Assembly: GCA_002162765.1 (NCBI GenBank)
Contig: MAAR01000004.1
Coordinates: 556,861 to 620,860 of the forward strand
Origin: Flavobacteriales bacterium 34_180_T64
GTDB lineage: Bacteria; Bacteroidota; Bacteroidia; Flavobacteriales; Flavobacteriaceae
Direction: 5' to 3'
Length of the DNA: 64,000 nt
The translations under genes were made by a program, and so were the position numbers. How positions within the stretch are numbered: the first letter of the stretch is position 1; each line of letters begins with the position of its first letter. The notes below the pieces were generated by a model that did no database searches, had not been told where the DNA came from, and saw only the letters and a list, made by a program, of their open reading frames with translations. Of this stretch, positions 54,954-63,440 are shown piece after piece.

Positions 54954-57924
54954 ACTGCTCTGCTTTTCTCATGTCGCTATATCTTGGGTCTTCAATAACT
55001 GCTAATTTGAACATTCTAATTACCTCTATATTAACACAGTCAAATTCCTCTATAACTTTTCCAGTAATTGTATAAATTCCTTTCCCTCTAAAAGGAAATT
55101 TAGCAGCTATAGGAGGAAAATGAACCGTATCAATAAAATCCCCATCGCGATCTAAAAATGTTCCGAAATACATCTGCTTTTTATTTGAAGTTACAGTATG
55201 TTTTGTAGTCACTAAATACCCTTCAATCCGTATTACTTTATTTTGATAATGCATTAACTCTTTTGCGCGTAAATTATGTGTTGAACGTTCTTTTAATAAA
55301 TGAAATGGATTGCATAAAGGAAAGCCTAATAGTTCTAATTCATCAAAGGCATTTTCTAAAGCAGTGCTTGGTAATTCTGGTGTGTTATAGCTAATGCGTT
55401 CTGTTTTAAACAAGGTAGATACATCCTCTTGCACAACCGTTTTACTGATTTTTAAATGGGCTTCCCAAAGGAGTTCTCGCTTGTTTATTCCTGTAAATCT
55501 AAAGGCATTAATTTTAATCAAAATTGCGATTTGTTCTATAGAAATTGGAATGCGCTCTATAAAATCATCTAAGCTTATGAAAGCTCCATTCTCTTTACGC
55601 TCAGTAAGTAATCGCTTGATGGTTTTTGATTCTAAGGCATGTAAAAACATAAAGCCTAAATAGATGGATTTTCCTTTAATAATAGTTTCATTAAAACTTG
55701 TATTAATACATGGTGCCTCAATAATTCCATGATGCATTCTCGCTTCATGCACATAAAGTTCTGTTCTGTAAAATCCTCCGAAATTATTAATGGTCGCCAC
55801 CATATATTCTAAAGGGAAATAGGCTTTTAAAAACAAGCTTTGATAACTTTCAACAGCATAAGAAGCGGAATGCCCTTTAGCAAAAGCATAACCTGCAAAA
55901 CTTTCAATTTGCCGCCATATTTCGGCTGTAAGCGCTTCCGGTTTTCCATCTGCTTTACCGTTATCAAAAAACAACTGCTTCACTTTTAAAAATTCATCAC
56001 GTGAACGAAACTTTCCCGACATGCCGCGACGTAACATATCTGCCTCCCCTAGATTTAATCCTCCAAAATGATGCGCCACTTTAATCACATCTTCCTGATA
56101 TACCATAACACCATAGGTTTCTGGCATAATACTCAACAATACAGGATGTGCATCTTTACGCCGTTCTGGAAAACGATACCGCAAAATATACTCTCGCATC
56201 ATCCCTGACTTTGCAACACCTGGGCGAATGACCGAACTCGCTGCTACCAATCCTAAATAATTATCGACTTGTAACTTTTTCAATAACATTCGCATGGCTG
56301 GAGATTCGACATAAAAACAACCTATAGCCTTTGCATTTCTAAGTAGGTCTTTGATTTTTTCATCTTCCTTAAAGCGTTTGATATCATGGATGTCTATTGA
56401 TGGTTTTGTAGGATGATTGTATTTCACAATGTTCACGGCGTCTTTAATTTTCCCCAAACCACGCTGACTTAAAATATCAAACTTATAGAGTCCAATATCT
56501 TCAGCTACAACCATATCAAATTGCGTGGTCGCAAAGCCTTTTGGAGGCATAAACGTCGCACAGTAATAATGAATAGGTTGTTCTGAAATTAAAATCCCTC
56601 CAGCATGGATGCCTAAATAATTTGGAAGTCCTTGAATGTAGGTGCTGTATTTAATCACTAATTGCGATAATGTATCGAGTTGATTGATGTTGTATTTACC
56701 TCTAGTGAGCACATCCATTTCTGCTTTTGGTAATCCGAATACTTTTCCTAACTCTCTTACAGAAGCCTTAAATTTAAAGGTGTTGTATACTGTAATAAGC
56801 GCTGTATTCTTAAAACGTTTGAAAATAAAATGGGTAATATCATCACGATCTGTCCATGAAAAATCAATGTCAAAATCGGGCGGATTCTTTCGAAACAGAT
56901 TAATGAATCGCTCAAAATACAAATCCAGTTCTATAGGATCAACATCTGTAATTCGCAACACATAAGCAATAATACTATTGGCTCCACTCCCACGACCAAC
57001 ATAAAAATAACCCTTGCTACGTGCATATTTTAAAATCTTCCAATTGATTAAAAAATAGGACACAAATCCCTTTTCCTTAATAATACCCAGTTCTTTATTA
57101 ATACGATTATGGACCGTTTCATCTGGATTTTTATAACGGTAATTTAGGCCCTTACAGACCAATTGTTTTAACAATCGATAATCTAAAGTTTCAGTATTGG
57201 TATACGACCTTTGATTATTTGGAGTCTCCTGAGAAAAGTCGAAATCAATCTGGCAAGCATTTAATATGGATGCTGTGTTGTTAAGAAGTTCAGGAAACTC
57301 CTGATAACGCTCGCAGAGTTCATTATAAGGCAACATCATATCTGTTGGGTTACCCTCTTCAGATTTAGAGAGCTTACTCAACAAGGTATTGTTATCAATA
57401 GCACGCAACAAACGATGCGTATTAAACCCCTTCTTATTTTGAAAAGACACCGTCTGTAACACTACTAATTTATGACGCAATGCATTCCATTTTGAAAATT
57501 TCAAAGCATTCAATTCTTCAGGTTTAATCCCCAAAAATGCATTGGACTCTAAATCATAATCCTTTCCCTTTTGATATGGATACACAATAAAACAATGAGC
57601 TATAGCAATTTCAGGTCGTTCCGGAATTTTCAATTCTTGATCATGCAAAAATTGTGACAGATAGGTGTTTATATTTTGAAACCCTTCATTGTTTTTAGCA
57701 ATCAACACAAATTGTTGTTCAGCACCATTTCTAAAATCGACACCAAGTACTGGTTTCACTTTATACTTATCAGATAAGCGTACAAAATCTAAACAAGCAG
57801 AGGTGTTATTAATATCCGTAAGTGCAACAGTCTGCACTCCATTTTGAGCAGCTATAGCAAGTAATAGCTCCGGTTTTATGGTGCCATATCGTAAGCTGTA
57901 ATATGTGTGACAATTGAGGTACAT
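54943..57924 (-). CDS. dnaE2: DnaE-type DNA polymerase III alpha subunit, short error-prone (DnaE2-like) form
   Basis: C-family replicative-type polymerase of 993 aa, shorter than housekeeping DnaE (~1150-1450 aa). N-terminal PHP domain (about 1-230) begins NCHTYYSLRYG, with metal residues only partly kept. The palm has YVGRGSGANSIIAYVL and the catalytic PPDFDIDFSW (Asp352 and Asp354). The fingers follow with YQEDVIKVAHHFGGL and SFAGYAFAKGHSASYA, and a C-terminal OB fold is at about 895-965. It sits upstream of dinB and divergent from a LexA-like repressor, so it is probably the damage-inducible polymerase, not the replicative one. Confidence 0.9.
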   Translation of the reverse strand: MYLNCHTYYSLRYGTIKPELLLAIAAQNGVQTVALTDINNTSACLDFVRLSDKYKVKPVLGVDFRNGAEQQFVLIAKNNEGFQNINTYLSQFLHDQELKIPERPEIAIAHCFIVYPYQKGKDYDLESNAFLGIKPEELNALKFSKWNALRHKLVVLQTVSFQNKKGFNTHRLLRAIDNNTLLSKLSKSEEGNPTDMMLPYNELCERYQEFPELLNNTASILNACQIDFDFSQETPNNQRSYTNTETLDYRLLKQLVCKGLNYRYKNPDETVHNRINKELGIIKEKGFVSYFLINWKILKYARSKGYFYVGRGSGANSIIAYVLRITDVDPIELDLYFERFINLFRKNPPDFDIDFSWTDRDDITHFIFKRFKNTALITVYNTFKFKASVRELGKVFGLPKAEMDVLTRGKYNINQLDTLSQLVIKYSTYIQGLPNYLGIHAGGILISEQPIHYYCATFMPPKGFATTQFDMVVAEDIGLYKFDILSQRGLGKIKDAVNIVKYNHPTKPSIDIHDIKRFKEDEKIKDLLRNAKAIGCFYVESPAMRMLLKKLQVDNYLGLVAASSVIRPGVAKSGMMREYILRYRFPERRKDAHPVLLSIMPETYGVMVYQEDVIKVAHHFGGLNLGEADMLRRGMSGKFRSRDEFLKVKQLFFDNGKADGKPEALTAEIWRQIESFAGYAFAKGHSASYAVESYQSLFLKAYFPLEYMVATINNFGGFYRTELYVHEARMHHGIIEAPCINTSFNETIIKGKSIYLGFMFLHALESKTIKRLLTERKENGAFISLDDFIERIPISIEQIAILIKINAFRFTGINKRELLWEAHLKISKTVVQEDVSTLFKTERISYNTPELPSTALENAFDELELLGFPLCNPFHLLKERSTHNLRAKELMHYQNKVIRIEGYLVTTKHTVTSNKKQMYFGTFLDRDGDFIDTVHFPPIAAKFPFRGKGIYTITGKVIEEFDCVNIEVIRMFKLAVIEDPRYSDMRKAEQYVR

Positions 57925-57934
57925 AATGATTTAA

Positions 57935-57982
57935 CAAAATTAACTATCATTTGTAGTAATTGTTGCCTATATTTGTAGTAAA
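57935..57982. promoter_or_regulatory. Divergent promoter region with two 22-bp-spaced operator-like repeats
   Basis: Two copies of ATTTGTAGTAA start at 57949 and 57971, exactly two helical turns apart, each preceded by CTAT. A minus-strand -7 TAATTTTG (57942-57935) lies 11 bp before the polymerase start, and a plus-strand -7 TATATTTG (57968-57975) overlaps the second repeat and serves the LexA-like gene. A repressor bound here would control both operons. Confidence 0.65.
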
Positions 57983-57992
57983 TATTGTTAAA

Positions 57993-58763
57993 GTGAAAAA
58001 CATACAAGCAAACATCAAACATTTACGTTCCCTAAAAAAAATGTCGCAAGAGCGCTTTGCCGACGAGCTTAAATGGTCGCGCTCTATGGTTGGATCTTAT
58101 GAAGAAGGACGTTCTGAACCACCAATAGATCGTTTAATTGATTTATCAAACTATTTTCAAATTCCCATAGATATTTTGGTGAAGAATGATTTGCGTCGCG
58201 CTAAAGACACTTCATTTATTGAAATTGGAAACCAACGTGTTTTATTTCCGGTAACCGTAAATGAAGACAATGAAGATCTTATAGAAATTGTACCCACAAA
58301 AGCATCCGCTGGATACTTAGCAGGTTATGCTGATCCTGAATATATTGAGCAACTTCAAAAAATAAAATTACCCTTTTTACCGACAGGAACGCATCGTGCA
58401 TTTCCAATAAAAGGCGATTCCATGCTGCCTGTTAAAGATGGATCGTTCATTGTTGCCAGATACGTGGAAGATCTTAGTGATGTTAAAAACGGTAGAACAT
58501 ATATTGTGCTTACAAAAAATGACGGCTTAGTGTATAAACGCGTTTATAATCAGATTGAAAACGGGCAAAGCCTACGTTTAAGTAGTGATAATAAACTCTA
58601 TGAACCTTATGAAGTTCCTATTCAAGAGGTCTTAGAACTTTGGGAATTTACCTGTTGTATCAACACACAAGAATATGATGAAAAAGAGCTGAAACTTAGT
58701 AGCATCATGAGCATGTTTCAAGAGTTGAAAGTAGAACTAGAAGCGGTTCAGAGAATGGCATAA
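57993..58763 (+). CDS. LexA-like XRE/S24-peptidase repressor
   Basis: DNA-damage-type repressor of 256 aa from the GTG at 57993. The frame extends to a TTG at 57960, but that would place the -7 element inside the gene. An N-terminal HTH_XRE domain (about 3-65: MSQERFADELKWSRSMVGSYE) is followed by the S24 peptidase domain: Ala106-Gly107 in KASAGYLAGY as the probable autocleavage bond, Ser143 in GDSMLP and Lys182 in LVYKRV as the catalytic dyad. It overlaps the next gene by one base (TAATG). Divergent from dnaE2-dinB, so it probably represses both sides and is inactivated by RecA-stimulated self-cleavage. Confidence 0.9.
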   Translation: MKNIQANIKHLRSLKKMSQERFADELKWSRSMVGSYEEGRSEPPIDRLIDLSNYFQIPIDILVKNDLRRAKDTSFIEIGNQRVLFPVTVNEDNEDLIEIVPTKASAGYLAGYADPEYIEQLQKIKLPFLPTGTHRAFPIKGDSMLPVKDGSFIVARYVEDLSDVKNGRTYIVLTKNDGLVYKRVYNQIENGQSLRLSSDNKLYEPYEVPIQEVLELWEFTCCINTQEYDEKELKLSSIMSMFQELKVELEAVQRMA

Positions 58764-60130
58764 TGGCAAAACCCAAAACTACATATACCATCATTGATGT
58801 TGAAACTACTGGCAGTGGTAACAAAATCACTGAAATCTCCATTTTTAAATATGATGGTGAAAAAGTCATTGATGAATTCACCTCATTGGTAAATCCAGAA
58901 GCCTTAATCCCAGATTATATTACCGCATTAACAGGTATTGATGATGCTATGGTAGCCAATGCACCCACCTTTTCAGAGATTGCGGATGACATTCTTTCCA
59001 TTACAGAAAAAAGTATTTTCGTAGCACATAGTGTTAATTTTGATTATAACGTCATTCGAAATGAATTCAAAGCAATCGATATAGATTTCAGGCGACGAAA
59101 ATTGTGTACCGTTCGGTTGTCACGTGTTTTATTTCCAGGATTTACATCATATAGTCTAGGGAAACTATGCAAATCATTGCAAATACATATTGTGGATAGA
59201 CATAGAGCACGCGGTGATGCCGAAGCAACCACTACTCTTTTCAAAATGCTATTGTTACAAGACGGCTCAGAAACTGTGTTCACTAATTTTTTAAAAAAAG
59301 GATCGAAAGAAGCAACACTCCCTTCACATTTATCGAGTACACTTTTCGAATCCATTCCGAATGCACCAGGGATTTATTATTTCAAAAACAAAAAGGGGAA
59401 GATTATTTACATAGGGAAAGCTAAAAATTTAAAAAAGCGTGTTCTAGGGCATTTCTATGATAAAAAGGACAAAGAATTGAGTCTATGTCGAGAAACTGCA
59501 GATATCGATTTTGAATTATCAGGAAGTGAACTCATTGCATTACTCATGGAAGATGCTGCTATCAAACATCATTTCCCAATATATAACCAAGCCGCGAAAC
59601 GCACAGCAAAACCCTACGCTATTTTTAGTTATGAAGATCGACGCGGTGTAATTCATCTTGCATACAATACTCTCAAAGCAACGCCAAATCCGTTGCAGAT
59701 ATTTCATAATATACAAGACTGTAGACGTTATTTGGAACACATCTGTAACGAGCATGAATTGTGTCCAAAATATTGTCATCTACAGGAAGGCGTTATGTCC
59801 TGTTCACATTTTAAAATTGTGAACTGTCATGGTGTTTGCAAAAATGAAGAATCTGTAGCCGTCTATAATTTGAGAGTGAACGAAGCGATTAGCTACATAT
59901 TCTCTTCCAGTCAAAACATGATCTTGAAAGAAAAAGGGAGACATAGCGAAGAAGGTGCTTTTGTAATGATTAAAAATGGCACGTATCAAGGCTATGGCTT
60001 TGTAGATACCGATGATCAACTTGTTCATTCCGACGACCTCGAACCATTTCTTATTAGACAAAAAGAAACAACAAACGTACAAGGGATTTTAAGAAAAGCT
60101 GTGGTGAAATACCAAAACCAGTCCGCATAA
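58763..60130 (+). CDS. DEDDh exonuclease fused to GIY-YIG nuclease (Cho/UvrC-like repair protein)
   Basis: A 455-aa DNA repair nuclease in the LexA-like operon. Domain 1 (about 5-170) is an epsilon-type 3'-5' exonuclease with Asp12, Glu14 (IDVETTG), Asp94 (NFDYN), His147 and Asp152 (RHRARGDAE). Domain 2 (about 197-285) is a GIY-YIG nuclease: GIYYF (203) and YIGKA (216), Arg226, catalytic Glu263. A cysteine-rich segment follows (Cys334, 338, 347, 355, 359) whose last three have the C-x7-C-x3-C spacing of the UvrC iron-sulfur ligands. It probably makes UvrC/Cho-like incisions. The start overlaps the repressor stop, so expression is damage-linked. Confidence 0.9.
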   Translation: MAKPKTTYTIIDVETTGSGNKITEISIFKYDGEKVIDEFTSLVNPEALIPDYITALTGIDDAMVANAPTFSEIADDILSITEKSIFVAHSVNFDYNVIRNEFKAIDIDFRRRKLCTVRLSRVLFPGFTSYSLGKLCKSLQIHIVDRHRARGDAEATTTLFKMLLLQDGSETVFTNFLKKGSKEATLPSHLSSTLFESIPNAPGIYYFKNKKGKIIYIGKAKNLKKRVLGHFYDKKDKELSLCRETADIDFELSGSELIALLMEDAAIKHHFPIYNQAAKRTAKPYAIFSYEDRRGVIHLAYNTLKATPNPLQIFHNIQDCRRYLEHICNEHELCPKYCHLQEGVMSCSHFKIVNCHGVCKNEESVAVYNLRVNEAISYIFSSSQNMILKEKGRHSEEGAFVMIKNGTYQGYGFVDTDDQLVHSDDLEPFLIRQKETTNVQGILRKAVVKYQNQSA

Positions 60131-60327
60131 ATTTTAAACAAAAAGGTTTCAAATTATTAATTTCACCTATCCTTCTTAACTAAATATTCGCTTTTTACAA
60201 CAAATCAAACATTAATCCGAAACTGTTAACTTAAAAATAACATTTGGTGTTAATTATAACCTAAATAGCCTTCTCTATCTCTCTCTTGGAAAGAATTATT
60301 CAGATATTTAAAAATTCTAAATTAAAT

Positions 60328-61665
60328 ATGAATAGACAAGTAAGTGAATTAGGGACAGAAAAGATAAGTAAGTTATTGCTTAAACAAGCAATTCCTGCCT
60401 CTATTGGTATTCTAGTCATGTCTATTAATATGATTGTAGACACCATTTTTGTTGGTCGTTGGATTGGCGTTATGGCAATTGCAGCAGTTACGGTAGTATT
60501 GCCAATTGCATTTCTAATTTCTTCTATTGGAATGGGAATTGGTATTGGTGGAAGTTCTATTATTTCTAGATTACTAGGAGCAAAAAACAATACAAAGGCA
60601 TTTGAAGTCTTTGGTAATCAGATAAGCTTAACTGTTGGGCTGTCTGTATTCTTTGTTTTTATTGGAACCTTCTTTTGTTTTCCAATTCTACAACTGTTTG
60701 GAGCTAATGGCGCTATTATTAATCCGGCAACAGATTATTTTCATGTCATTATTTGGGGCATACCTTTTTTAGCTTTCGCGATGATGGGAAACCCTGTTAT
60801 TAGAGCCCTTGGCAAACCCAATTATGCCATGTTTACGATGATTTTTCCTGCCATTTCTAATATTGTTTTAGATATCATTTTCATAAAATATATGAATTTA
60901 GGAATTTATGGCGCAGGTCTGGCTACTGCTATTTCTTACGGAGTTTCAGGGATATTTGTATTGTGGTTCTTTCTATCTAAAAATTCAGAACTAAAAATCC
61001 TTCCAAAGTACTTTGCAATTAATACTTCCATTTTGAAAGAAATTATTGCTTTAGGTGGCGTCACCATTGTAAGGCAAGGAACCATTAGTTTGTTAGTCAT
61101 TATACTGAATTACACATTGTTTAAATATGGAGGAGAACTTTCTATAGCTGTATATGGCATTATAAATCGGGTCATGATGTTTGCATTATTTCCTGTTTTG
61201 GGTGTCACTCAGGGATTTTTACCTATTGCAGGCTATAATTATGGCGCCAATGATACCGCGAGAGTTAAACAAACAATCAATACATCTATTATTTTCGGTA
61301 CTGGAATTGCCACTTTCATTTTTATCTTAATTATGCTATTTCCAACGGAATTAGTAGGCATTTTTACAGAAGATAAAGCCCTATTAGAGCTAACACCAAA
61401 TGCTTTAATTATCGCTTTTTTGGCAACACCAGTAATTACGACCCAGCTCATTGGTTCTGCCTATTTTCAGGCAGCCGGAAAAGCGTTTCCAGCCTTATGT
61501 TTAACCCTATTAAAACAAGGGGTTTTCTTAATTCCGTTGGTATTTATTCTTCCACAATTCTATGGCATAAATGGTGTTTGGATGTCGTTTCCAATTGCCG
61601 ATATTCTATCAACTTTAGTCACATACATTTTTCTAAAAAAAGAAATAAAACTGAATTTGGCATAA
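60328..61665 (+). CDS. MATE-family multidrug efflux transporter
   Basis: Inner-membrane cation-coupled exporter of 445 aa from the ATG at 60328 (MNRQVSELGTEKISKLLLKQAIPASIG); an in-frame TTG at 60286 adds a poor, charged extension. It has twelve predicted TM helices in two MATE repeats. The motifs GRWIGVMAIAAVTVVLPIAFLISSIGMGIGIGGSSIISR and GANGAIINPATDYFHVIIWGIP are typical of the NorM/DinF-like subgroup. It is a single gene, separated from the repair operon by about 200 bp. Possible substrates are toxic cations or drugs; the actual one is unknown. Confidence 0.92.
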   Translation: MNRQVSELGTEKISKLLLKQAIPASIGILVMSINMIVDTIFVGRWIGVMAIAAVTVVLPIAFLISSIGMGIGIGGSSIISRLLGAKNNTKAFEVFGNQISLTVGLSVFFVFIGTFFCFPILQLFGANGAIINPATDYFHVIIWGIPFLAFAMMGNPVIRALGKPNYAMFTMIFPAISNIVLDIIFIKYMNLGIYGAGLATAISYGVSGIFVLWFFLSKNSELKILPKYFAINTSILKEIIALGGVTIVRQGTISLLVIILNYTLFKYGGELSIAVYGIINRVMMFALFPVLGVTQGFLPIAGYNYGANDTARVKQTINTSIIFGTGIATFIFILIMLFPTELVGIFTEDKALLELTPNALIIAFLATPVITTQLIGSAYFQAAGKAFPALCLTLLKQGVFLIPLVFILPQFYGINGVWMSFPIADILSTLVTYIFLKKEIKLNLA

Positions 61666-62095
61666 ACTAAGACCTGGCTAATAAGTATTTACCCTTATTA
61701 GATGCAACAGAACCTCTTATTTGGATCCTAAAATTCTCCTGTTTTCAGAAATCAGAATATAACTTTATGATACTTGACTTATATTCTAACACTTTTTTAA
61801 CATAAGGTCAAAAGTAAAAGGGTAATTTAGTTTTTGAAAAAAAATAATTTTAAATAAAAAACATTTACTTAATAAATTTATATTTTATTAACCTAATTTG
61901 AATACTTTTTAATTTATATAGCGAATTTAGGATTCTCTTATAATAATTCTTGCAATTTATTTATTAGAATATTTATAATAAGTTTAGGTCCTATTTGTGA
62001 GAGTTATATTAGAGAATCAAAGCTAGCCATCATTTATTTTAAGTTATTTTTCATAATCATTCATCAATCATCAATCATCAATCATCAATCAAAAA
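61666..62095. other. Gene-free region upstream of the orphan LytTR regulator
   Basis: About 430 bp of AT-rich DNA with no convincing open frame. A hairpin CTAATAAG / CTTATTAG lies at 61678-61701 just after the MATE stop, without a T run. The only other structure is the heptamer tandem repeat at 62061-62091. No good TAnnTTTG promoter was found. Confidence 0.5.
62061..62091 (+). repeat. Tandem heptamer repeat TCATCAA, 4.4 copies
   Basis: Four perfect copies of TCATCAA at 62061-62088 plus TCA. The array ends five bases before the ATG of the LytTR regulator, so it occupies the translation-initiation leader. Copy-number slippage would change leader length by seven bases each time. Confidence 0.85.
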
Positions 62096-62896
62096 ATGAT
62101 AAAGAATTCCAAAATACGTGCGCTTGTCGTTGACAGTGATCTATCAACTCAAAAAAGAATAGCTAATTTATTAAACGAAATTGATAATATCCTCTTAATA
62201 AAACAATCATTAAATGGTGAAAATGCAATAAAATTTATTGTTGCTAATACTCCAGACATAATTTTTATTGATACACATTTATCAGACATGTCTGGTTTTG
62301 ACGTTATATCTAGTTTACCTAATAGCATCAATCCATTATTAATTTTTATAACCGATCAGGAGAGATTTGCTCTAAAGGCATTTGAATATTCTGCGTTTGA
62401 CTATTTGCTTAAACCTTTTAAAGACGATAGGTTTATTAATTCTGCTAAAAGAGCAATTGATTCTTTAAATCAAGATAAATCAATAATTACCTCAAAAAAA
62501 ATCAATCAATTGTTTGATTTAATTAGTAATGAAAACTTTCAATCTCCCGTTATAGAACAGAAAAAATTGCTTTTTAAATACAACGGAACAATACTTCTTT
62601 TAAAAGCTTGCAATATCAACTATATACTGGCATCTGGTTCATATGCAGAAATTCATACGTCGGAAAAAAAATATCTTTTAAGAGAATCTTTAAATTCCCT
62701 AATTAAGAAACTCCCAGATGATACCTTTTATAGAATACATAGGTCCACAATAATAAATTTAGATTTGATTGAGGAAGTTTCCATTGCTAATCATGGAGAA
62801 ATTCAGGTTAAAATGGTCAACGATGAATCTTTTAGAGTAAGCCAGTCTAATAGAATGAACTTTTTTAAACAGATAGGTCTCAAAGATTACGCTTGA
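62096..62896 (+). CDS. Orphan LytTR-family response regulator
   Basis: Response regulator of 266 aa with no adjacent kinase. Receiver domain about 6-130: the acidic pocket reads VVDSDLS, with Asp13 kept and Ser14 where many have a second acidic residue; Asp59 in IFIDTHLSDMSG is the phospho-acceptor and KPF (LLKPFKDD) the conserved Lys. LytTR domain about 165-262: TILLLKACNINYILASGSYAEIHTS and FYRIHRSTIINLDLIEEV. A tandem heptamer repeat sits right before the start, and a large gene-free region with a SusC-type receptor follows; it may regulate that receptor, which is inference. Confidence 0.92.
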   Translation: MIKNSKIRALVVDSDLSTQKRIANLLNEIDNILLIKQSLNGENAIKFIVANTPDIIFIDTHLSDMSGFDVISSLPNSINPLLIFITDQERFALKAFEYSAFDYLLKPFKDDRFINSAKRAIDSLNQDKSIITSKKINQLFDLISNENFQSPVIEQKKLLFKYNGTILLLKACNINYILASGSYAEIHTSEKKYLLRESLNSLIKKLPDDTFYRIHRSTIINLDLIEEVSIANHGEIQVKMVNDESFRVSQSNRMNFFKQIGLKDYA

Positions 62897-63440
62897 TTAA
62901 TTGGACTATTCGATACGATTTTCACTAACGATTTGTAGGTTAAAAGTCCTATCTATTAATTTTTTTCAGCTATTAAAGTAACCATCAATTATTAGTGCTT
63001 CTTTTAGTTAAAACAAATTTATTCACAAAAGAGATTATATTCATAGAAACTTTTTGAATTATAAAAAACAACATTTTAAACTCTAATGGTTTATATTAAT
63101 GTTTCATTTAAAACAATTTCAACTGATCCACAACAAAATATTTTATCTGTTTTGATTCAAAATATGTTCATCTTATCAATTCATACGTGCTGGGATTTAG
63201 TTTAAAACAGATTCCTTTATTTGGAATCATTTTTTTTTTACCTACTATTAAAAGCTTTTCATTTACACTCGCAATTGCAAAAGGCATGGCGGTGTAAGTG
63301 TGACTTATTATGCATTAAACCATGTTAACTTTAATTTCATATGAGCGTTTTTTTGAGTTAGTCTTCAAATAAAAAACTACTTCATCGCCGGCCTTTTCAT
63401 ATTGCATTGGAACTAACTCAAATAATTTAAATTAAAGTTT
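62897..63440. other. Gene-free region upstream of the terminal SusC-type receptor
   Basis: About 540 bp, AT-rich, no convincing coding frame. It contains one terminator-like hairpin (63210-63239). The 200 bp before the receptor start hold no exact TAnnTTTG element that I could place with confidence. Confidence 0.5.
63210..63239 (+). terminator. Terminator-like hairpin upstream of the last receptor gene
   Basis: GATTCC / GGAATC with loop TTTATTT followed by AT10. It lies 310 bp after the LytTR stop, so it ends either a long 3' UTR or an unannotated short transcript. Confidence 0.6.

Noticed and set aside
57960..57992. TTG start for the LexA-like gene
   Set aside because: It would include the -7 element and the second operator repeat in the coding region; the GTG at 57993 gives a standard HTH N-terminus.
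60226..60260. TTAAC and ATAAC 11 bp apart upstream of the MATE gene, resembling the Pho-box elements
   Set aside because: Only two copies, and no TTTG core at the -19/-30/-41 offsets seen in the phosphate locus. Such pairs can arise by chance in AT-rich DNA, which is also a caution for the weaker sites there.
60286..60327. TTG start for the MATE gene
   Set aside because: The extension is charged and atypical, and the ATG at 60328 gives the usual MATE start.
62041..62095. CRISPR-like array
   Set aside because: The repeated unit is only 7 bp with no spacers; it is a simple tandem repeat.
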